From JALYIM01 sp040003205 (GTDB lineage: Bacteria; Acidobacteriota; Terriglobia; Terriglobales; Acidobacteriaceae): DNA of 28,395 bases. The translations under genes were made by a program, and so were the position numbers. Of this stretch, positions 23,403-28,395 are shown piece after piece. Numbering within the stretch: position 1 is the stretch's first letter; the number at the start of each line of letters is the position of its first letter. The stretch lies in assembly GCA_040003205.1 (NCBI GenBank), contig JBDUDA010000008.1, forward strand, positions 1-28,395. Reading direction: 5' to 3'. A model generated the notes under the pieces. It saw only the letters and a list, made by a program, of their open reading frames with translations. It was not told the DNA's origin and ran no database searches.

Positions 23403-25802
23403 CTATTTATAGATCAAATACTTTTCCCTGCGTTGCCGAAAGTCGTCGAGCGAATCCTGCCAATCTTGAGCGATACGGCGCGGATCTTCTCCCTTGGCGA
23501 TGAAATCATAGACCGACTGATTCACGAGGATTTCAATCATACGTTCCATATGAAATTGTTGCGGATACAAGCTTCGCAGCGCCGATGCCAGTTCAACTCC
23601 CAGTTCGGGTGCATCCAGAGCGTTTCTCTCAGTAACTAAAAAGTTGACTCCCTCGCATTTCTGATTCGTATAGTTGCTTGCGGTTGGAGTGAAAGTCGTC
23701 GGTACAAAACGCACACCCGAGATGTTCCGGGCGTTGAGATATTGCGCCAGCTGACGTCGATTGATCCACGGAGCTCCCAGCACCTCGAAGGGCGTCTCAG
23801 TGCCGCGGCCAACCGAAACGTTTGTGCCTTCGACGAGCGCCACTCCCGGATAGAGCGTTGCCTCGGTCAAACTGCGCAGATTGGGTGATGGATTAATCCA
23901 TTCCAAGCCGGTGGAGTCGAGCCAGTCTCCCCGCATCCATCCCTCCATGGGAACAACTTCAAGTTGCGCATTGAGGTGGCGTTCGCCGTTGAACATCTTC
24001 GCGAGTTCACCCATTGTCATACCGTGGCGGACCGGCGTGAGTCCGTAATTTACAAAGCTCTCACGTCCTGCGTCTGGCATCGGGCCCTGCACAAAGGCGC
24101 CGGTAATTGGATTGGGACGATCTAACACAATCAGCTTGATGTTTGCTTTAGCAGCGGCCTCCAGAAAATATCCCAAGGTCGATTCGTAAGTGTAAAAACG
24201 GACGCCCGCATCCTGAATATCAATGACTACCGTGTCCAGTTTTTTCAAGACGTCTAAGAAAGGACGGCGGGCGGCGTCCGATCCGCCGTAGACGCTATAT
24301 ACGGGGACGCCGGTGTTGGCGTCCTTCGAATTCGCAATATCGGTAGTGTCGAGTGTGCCAGTGACGCCGTGCTCAGGACTGAAAATGGCCTCCAGAGAAA
24401 CTCCCGGGGCCTGCGCCAATACGTCAATCGTACGGCGGCCCTGCGAATCAACCCCGGTCTGATTAGTGAGAATGCCGATGTGCTTCCTGCTATTAGCGCC
24501 CGCCAGCAAATCGAAATTGTGCGCCTCCAGAACATCGATGCCGGTTTTAACCGATCCATTGCGAGACGACACACGGCGCGCGGCGGTCTGCGTTTCGTTG
24601 TAACCAGTAATATTCATCAACCGTGCCTGGTATCTGTCGCTTACTTTAAGGGGCAAGGCAGCAGACACTGCGGTCGCAATCTTCGACCGCAGAGAAATCA
24701 CGTTCCCCTTCCCCCGCGGATGTACTGAATTCGTCAGCAGAATAATAAACGTGCGAGTTGTGGGATCTATCCAAAGCGATGTGCCGGTGAAACCGGTGTG
24801 CCCATAGGAACCGACCGGCAGCAGATCGCCGCGATTACTGGAGAAGGGCGAATCAATGTCCCAGCCTAGACCCCGTAGCACAGTGGAAGTTGGCGGCTGC
24901 TGCGGTGTTGTCATTTTCGTGACGATCTGGGGCGGCAATATCGCACTGCCATTTAGAAGAGCCTGCGCAAATTTCGAGAGATCATCGGCGGTGGAGAACA
25001 GGCCTGCGTGGCCAGCCACCCCTCCCATTCGCCTCGCGCTCGGATCGTGTACCACTCCGCGCAGCATTCGCTCATGCTCGTCGTACTGCGTGGGAGCAAT
25101 TTTAGGCAGCCACGCTCTCGGAGGCAGGAATGCAGTGTGCGTCATTTTCAAGGGTGAGAAGATATGCGCCGCACAATATTTGTCGATCGTAGAACCTGAG
25201 ACTCGCTCGACGATCTCGCCAAGAGAAATGAAGTTGATGTCGCTGTAAAGAAATTTTGAGCCGGGCGGGAAAATTAGCTTTTCTTCATGCGCCATCCGAA
25301 AGGCACTCTCGCGTCCTTCCCACGGCGCGGCTAAATCCAGGTCTTCTTTCAATCCCGAATGATGGATCAGCAGTTGGCGTACGGTGATGTCTTCTTTTCC
25401 ACTCTGGCCAAACTCGGGAATGTATTTCATCACCGGATCATTCAGCCGGACCTCTCCTCGAGCTACCAATTGCATGACTGCCGTGGTGGTCGCAATAACC
25501 TTGGTGAGTGAGGCCACGTCAAAAATAGTGTCGACCGTCATCGGCTCTCGCCGTGGCTCAAGGGCGCGATTGCCGAATGCTTTGCGGTAGACAACTTTTC
25601 CATCATGCCAGACAAGCAGCACCGCTCCCGGAGTCTGGCCTTCGTGAATTGATTTTTCGATCACGGAATCGAGGGCTTGAAAACGTGACGATAAGGCCGG
25701 AGGCTTCCCTCTGGCCGCAAGCGCCGGATTCGGTAATAAAGATGGCAGCAGCAGCGCGAGGCAGAAAAGACGACCCAGGCATCTAGGGTTGAGCTTTCTC
25801 AT
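23403..25802 (-). CDS. Secreted fusion: AmiE-like serine hydrolase plus NamZ exo-N-acetylmuramidase (DUF1343)
   Basis: The product is 799 residues. It has a signal peptide (RLFCLALLLPSLLPNPALA), then a class C beta-lactamase-like domain (about 40-400) with SLTK (S98, K101), YSDIN (Y186) and a late HTG motif (GHTGFTGTSLW). From about 425 to 799 it is DUF1343, the NamZ family, with LLAGANSRKHIGILTNQTG, FSPEHGV, DIQDAGVRFYTYESTLG, LDRPNPITG and GTNVSVGRGTETPFE. In Bacillus subtilis, AmiE (a beta-lactamase-fold amidase) and NamZ (which removes MurNAc from non-reducing glycan ends) are separate products of one muropeptide-recycling operon with murQ. Here both folds are in one exported chain, divergent from a second AmiE-like gene and murQ, which supports this role strongly. 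No lipobox is seen. Confidence 0.88.
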   Translation of the reverse strand: MRKLNPRCLGRLFCLALLLPSLLPNPALAARGKPPALSSRFQALDSVIEKSIHEGQTPGAVLLVWHDGKVVYRKAFGNRALEPRREPMTVDTIFDVASLTKVIATTTAVMQLVARGEVRLNDPVMKYIPEFGQSGKEDITVRQLLIHHSGLKEDLDLAAPWEGRESAFRMAHEEKLIFPPGSKFLYSDINFISLGEIVERVSGSTIDKYCAAHIFSPLKMTHTAFLPPRAWLPKIAPTQYDEHERMLRGVVHDPSARRMGGVAGHAGLFSTADDLSKFAQALLNGSAILPPQIVTKMTTPQQPPTSTVLRGLGWDIDSPFSSNRGDLLPVGSYGHTGFTGTSLWIDPTTRTFIILLTNSVHPRGKGNVISLRSKIATAVSAALPLKVSDRYQARLMNITGYNETQTAARRVSSRNGSVKTGIDVLEAHNFDLLAGANSRKHIGILTNQTGVDSQGRRTIDVLAQAPGVSLEAIFSPEHGVTGTLDTTDIANSKDANTGVPVYSVYGGSDAARRPFLDVLKKLDTVVIDIQDAGVRFYTYESTLGYFLEAAAKANIKLIVLDRPNPITGAFVQGPMPDAGRESFVNYGLTPVRHGMTMGELAKMFNGERHLNAQLEVVPMEGWMRGDWLDSTGLEWINPSPNLRSLTEATLYPGVALVEGTNVSVGRGTETPFEVLGAPWINRRQLAQYLNARNISGVRFVPTTFTPTASNYTNQKCEGVNFLVTERNALDAPELGVELASALRSLYPQQFHMERMIEILVNQSVYDFIAKGEDPRRIAQDWQDSLDDFRQRREKYLIYK

Positions 25803-25846
25803 GTGAGTGAACCGATTCTAGCGCAGCCCAATCTCACGGCGGGCGC

Positions 25847-25875
25847 TTTACCCAATTACCGAAGTTTGCTATAAG
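25847..25875 (+). promoter_or_regulatory. Sigma70-type promoter of the amiE-like/murQ operon
   Basis: TTTACC (25847-25852), a spacer of exactly 17 bp and TATAAG (25870-25875, five of six matches) lie in the 96-bp divergent gap. Transcription would start near 25882, about 17 nt before the TTG start codon. On the opposite strand only a -10-like TAGAAT (25815-25820) precedes the fusion gene, without a matching -35. Confidence 0.55.
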
Positions 25876-25898
25876 CAGATACCAGACACAACACGCCT

Positions 25899-27047
25899 TT
25901 GCCACAACAATTTTCCGCTAAGCCCGCAAGCGCCGATTCCGTCCACGCCCTCGCTTTTGACTACGGGCAGCAGGACACGATTTTCGCAAATGCCTACGCT
26001 TTACTACGGGAAGCAATTTCGAGCCACGCCTTCCCTTCCGCATCGCTTGCCGTCACCCACCGGGGCAGGTTAATCGCTTTGAAAGGTCTCGGAACTTTTA
26101 CCTACGACCTCCACTCGCCTCAAGTGAAATCCGACACGATCTTCGACCTCGCGTCGGTCACAAAAGTAATTGCCAGTACGACCATGGCGATGATTCTTTA
26201 CCAGCGAGGGTTACTCGACCTCGACACACCCGTCGTGAGTATCCTCCCGCAATTCAGAGGGGATGACCTCAGGCGTCTAGCGATAACGATACGCATGCTG
26301 CTTGCGCACTCGTCCGGCTTGCCCGCGCACGAGAAGTTCTACTTGCACTCTCGCTCCCGAGAAACGGTCATCTCTGCGGCATTGAAAGTTCCCCTGGCTA
26401 CGCCGCCGGACACCAAGATGGAATACAGCGACATCGGGTTTATCATCCTCGGTAAAATTTTGGAGATGACAGCGAATGAATCTCTCGACGCCTTCTGCCA
26501 GCGCGAAGTGTTTGGACCGATGGCAATGACCAGCACGGGTTTCAATCCGCCATCATTACTGCGCCCGCTCATCCCTCCAACAGCAGACGATAAGACTTTC
26601 CGGCGCCGCATAATCCAGGGCGAAGTACAGGATGAGAACGCCAGCGCCATGGGCGGCGTGGCCGGTCACGCAGGAGTCTTTTCGTCTGCGAACGATGTAG
26701 CAATCTTCGCTCACTTGATGCTCAGTGGCGGTCGTCCGCTACTACGGCCAGAAACTGTTAATACTTTTACACGCCGGCAACCAGTACCTGACGGGACTTC
26801 GCGCGCGCTTGGATGGGACACTCCCTCGTCGCCGTCCCAGTCGGGAGATTTTTTTTCTGTGCGTTCTTTCGGACACACTGGATACACCGGCACTTCTCTG
26901 TGGATCGACCCTGAACGCGATCTCTCCATCACCTTGCTTACGAATCGAACCTGGCCGGATTGCTCGAATCAAATGATCAAGCAAGTGCGGCCAAAGTTTC
27001 ACAATGCTGTTGTCGAAGCCCTTGGGTTAGCGCCGGGACGGTCTTAA
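25899..27047 (+). CDS. AmiE-like beta-lactamase-fold serine hydrolase without signal peptide
   Basis: The product is 382 residues of the class C beta-lactamase/AmiE type. S86 and K89 form the SVTK motif, Y176-S-D178 is the second motif and GHTGYTGTSLWIDP holds the third. It is clearly paralogous to the N-terminal half of the neighbouring secreted fusion (shared GGVAGHAG, HTG(Y/F)TGTSLWIDP). Unlike that protein it has no signal peptide: an in-frame stop lies at 25872 and only TTG 25899 precedes conserved sequence. It should therefore act in the cytoplasm, where an N-acetylmuramyl-L-alanine amidase-like activity on imported muropeptides would feed MurQ. The stop codon overlaps the murQ start (TAATG). 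The start is the least certain point. Confidence 0.8.
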   Translation: MPQQFSAKPASADSVHALAFDYGQQDTIFANAYALLREAISSHAFPSASLAVTHRGRLIALKGLGTFTYDLHSPQVKSDTIFDLASVTKVIASTTMAMILYQRGLLDLDTPVVSILPQFRGDDLRRLAITIRMLLAHSSGLPAHEKFYLHSRSRETVISAALKVPLATPPDTKMEYSDIGFIILGKILEMTANESLDAFCQREVFGPMAMTSTGFNPPSLLRPLIPPTADDKTFRRRIIQGEVQDENASAMGGVAGHAGVFSSANDVAIFAHLMLSGGRPLLRPETVNTFTRRQPVPDGTSRALGWDTPSSPSQSGDFFSVRSFGHTGYTGTSLWIDPERDLSITLLTNRTWPDCSNQMIKQVRPKFHNAVVEALGLAPGRS

Positions 27048-28003
27048 TGCGACCGAGCAAAACACGGCCCGCGGGAACAAAGAAGCGATTGTCCTCTCTC
27101 CGTCGCCTCGCTACTGAACAGACCAATGCGGCCTCAAGAGACTTGGATCTGAAGTCTCCACTGGAAATAGTCCGCATCATCAACAATGAGGATGCGAAAG
27201 TTGCAGCCGCGGTCAAACCGGCGCTGCCGCAAATCGCCAGAGCGGTCACCGTGATTGCGAAAGCACTTCAACGCGGAGGACGGTTGATTTACGTAGGCAC
27301 GGGCACCAGTGGCCGCATCGCGGCTCTCGACGCCGTCGAGTGCGGACCAACATTCAATGTAGATCCTGAGCGCGTTCAGTTCGTGATTGCCGGAGGCTTT
27401 CGAGCTCTGGGGGCGGCGGTGGAGTCCAACGAAGATTCCGGCGAAATGGGAGAGCGCGCAATCGCTGAACGCAATCCGGGGAAAAAGGATGTCGTGGTGG
27501 GCATCGCCGCCAGCGGACGCACGCCTTTCACGATAGCCGCCATCTCCTACGCGCGAAGCCACGGAGCCAAGACAGTCGCAGTCACCTGCAATCGCAATTC
27601 GGCGTTGGGCAAAGCGGCACAGATTGACATCGTCGCCGAAGTGGGTCCGGAAGTGATTTCAGGATCTACTCGCATGAAGGCCGGCACCGCGCAGAAAATG
27701 ATTTTGAATATGCTCTCCAGCGCAGCCATGACGCGGCTTGGTTACGTTTACGGCAACCTCATGGTGAACGTTCGCCTGAATAATGAAAAGCTTTTCGAGC
27801 GCGGAATCACAATCCTGGAGCGGGCTACCGGCTCCGATAGAGAGGGCGCGGAACGGGCTCTTCGCGCTTCTAAGAACAATGTCCCGGTCGCGCTTCTGAT
27901 GTTGCAAAGCGGATGCGTCCGTACGCTGGCGGAACGCGCCCTCAAAAGATCATCTGGAAACGTGCGAAAGGCGATAGCAGACCCTCGAGCCAGGGCAAAG
28001 TAA
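27047..28003 (+). CDS. murQ: N-acetylmuramic acid 6-phosphate etherase
   Basis: The product is 318 residues and removes the lactyl ether from MurNAc-6-phosphate to give GlcNAc-6-phosphate, the key cytoplasmic step of MurNAc recycling. The SIS fold is clear: IYVGTGTSGRIAALDAVECGPTF (about 81-103), VVVGIAASGRTPFTIAAI, ISGSTRMKAGTAQKMILNMLSSAAM. E98 and E129 fit the two catalytic glutamates of the E. coli enzyme (E83, E114) by position; the second is tentative. ATG 27047 overlaps the previous stop by one base (TAATG), which means translational coupling with the AmiE-like gene; an earlier in-frame start at 26960 would add 29 unconserved residues. The N-terminal ~20 residues are basic and longer than usual for MurQ. 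No MurNAc kinase, MurR or phosphotransferase transporter gene is visible here. Confidence 0.93.
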   Translation: MRPSKTRPAGTKKRLSSLRRLATEQTNAASRDLDLKSPLEIVRIINNEDAKVAAAVKPALPQIARAVTVIAKALQRGGRLIYVGTGTSGRIAALDAVECGPTFNVDPERVQFVIAGGFRALGAAVESNEDSGEMGERAIAERNPGKKDVVVGIAASGRTPFTIAAISYARSHGAKTVAVTCNRNSALGKAAQIDIVAEVGPEVISGSTRMKAGTAQKMILNMLSSAAMTRLGYVYGNLMVNVRLNNEKLFERGITILERATGSDREGAERALRASKNNVPVALLMLQSGCVRTLAERALKRSSGNVRKAIADPRARAK

Positions 28004-28043
28004 TAAGGTCGCATCCTTCACCTGACGTAAGGTCGTGCCCTTC
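28004..28043. repeat. Two-copy direct repeat, 24-bp period, after murQ
   Basis: TAAGGTCGCATCCTTC (28004-28019) and TAAGGTCGTGCCCTTC (28028-28043) match at 13 of 16 positions. Each copy is itself a small inverted repeat (AAGG six bases CCTT). There is no following T-run, so a standard terminator is unlikely. The rest of this gap holds a -10-like TAGAAT at 28085-28090 for murA, without a convincing -35. Confidence 0.35.
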
Positions 28044-28153
28044 CGATTCATATGTTCTGCTCGGCTGTTACCAGGTTTCGCCGCTAGAATAGGTCAGCAC
28101 CGAGAAGAACAGCGGGCGTAAACTCACTTCTGTTTGCAGGGAATCTTTTCTTT

Positions 28154-28395
28154 ATGGACAAATTTGTGATTCGCGGCGGAAATCCGCTGCTTGGGACAAT
28201 TCGTGTGAGCGGTGCCAAAAACGCCGCCCTACCCGCCATGGCCGCTGCCCTGCTTACCGACGAACCCGTCATCCTGGAAAATATTCCCCAGGTTCGCGAC
28301 ATTGAAACTACGCGCAACCTGCTGGCCGCCATGGGCGCCGAGGTCGAACTCGGTTATGGACGCGCTCATCACCGCACCACAATTTGCTGTAAGAA
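28154..28395 (+). CDS. murA: UDP-N-acetylglucosamine 1-carboxyvinyltransferase, 3'-truncated
   Basis: Only the first 80 residues are inside the window. MDKFVIRGGNPLLGTIRVSG and SGAKNAALPAMAAALL are the N-terminal MurA signature; the Lys-Asn pair of SGAKNA (K22, N23) contacts substrate in the family. MurA adds the enolpyruvyl group of PEP to UDP-GlcNAc, the first committed step of peptidoglycan synthesis. An AGGGA ribosome-binding sequence lies about 10 nt upstream of the ATG. It is on the same strand as murQ after a 150-bp gap, so biosynthesis sits directly beside MurNAc salvage. The catalytic Cys loop and the rest of the gene lie beyond the window. Confidence 0.93.
   Translation, partial: MDKFVIRGGNPLLGTIRVSGAKNAALPAMAAALLTDEPVILENIPQVRDIETTRNLLAAMGAEVELGYGRAHHRTTICCK

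Noticed and set aside
25815..25820. Promoter for the AmiE-NamZ fusion on the - strand
   Set aside because: Only a TAGAAT -10-like word is present; no -35 lies at a suitable distance and the leader would be about 5 nt, so it is not listed as a feature.

Overview
The window is a gene-dense bacterial chromosome segment with moderately high GC. I count 24 protein-coding genes, two of them cut by the window edges. I see no tRNA, rRNA, CRISPR array, prophage or insertion sequence. The mix of genes (type II NADH dehydrogenase, a large multi-sensor hybrid kinase beside an HD-GYP regulator, several secreted hypothetical proteins, a muropeptide-recycling set) and the intergenic repeat style suggest a soil-type Acidobacteriota, probably Terriglobia. 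That assignment is inference from gene style, not from a marker gene.

Layout. (1) 1-621: 3' end of a heme-copper oxidase subunit III gene. (2) 796-6760: uvrA, a secreted TPR protein, two small secreted alpha-helical proteins and a SprT-type zinc protease, tightly packed on the + strand. (3) 6788-12586: an iron-transport operon with its own promoter and a Fur-like palindrome at the expected transcription start. It encodes an FTR1 permease fused to a DUF2318 domain, two MacB/FtsX-type permeases and an ABC ATPase whose C-terminus is a complete DtxR-like iron-sensor domain. murI follows 4 bp later. (4) 12587-12861: a 275-bp gap holding a REP-like element with a perfect hairpin. (5) 12862-17510: type II NADH dehydrogenase, then NfeD, a slipin/stomatin, a SPOR-domain protein and an ArsR regulator. 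(6) 17564-22281: a hybrid histidine kinase (- strand) divergent from a REC-HD-GYP c-di-GMP phosphodiesterase. (7) 22282-25802 (- strand): a secreted AmiE-like/NamZ fusion, a small Cys-rich protein and a glycine-zipper secreted protein. (8) 25899-28395 (+ strand): a second AmiE-like hydrolase without a signal peptide, murQ, and the start of murA.

How the parts work together. Region 3 looks like a self-contained, metal-regulated iron importer, with the sensor covalently attached to the motor ATPase. A ribosome-binding site and ATG at the fusion joint could also release a free DtxR-like repressor. Regions 7 and 8 look like peptidoglycan salvage: an exported amidase-like/exo-muramidase fusion would release MurNAc, a cytoplasmic amidase paralogue and MurQ would process it, and MurA lies next door. 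I regard the ATPase-DtxR fusion with its operator, and the AmiE-NamZ fusion, as the two items most likely to be new.
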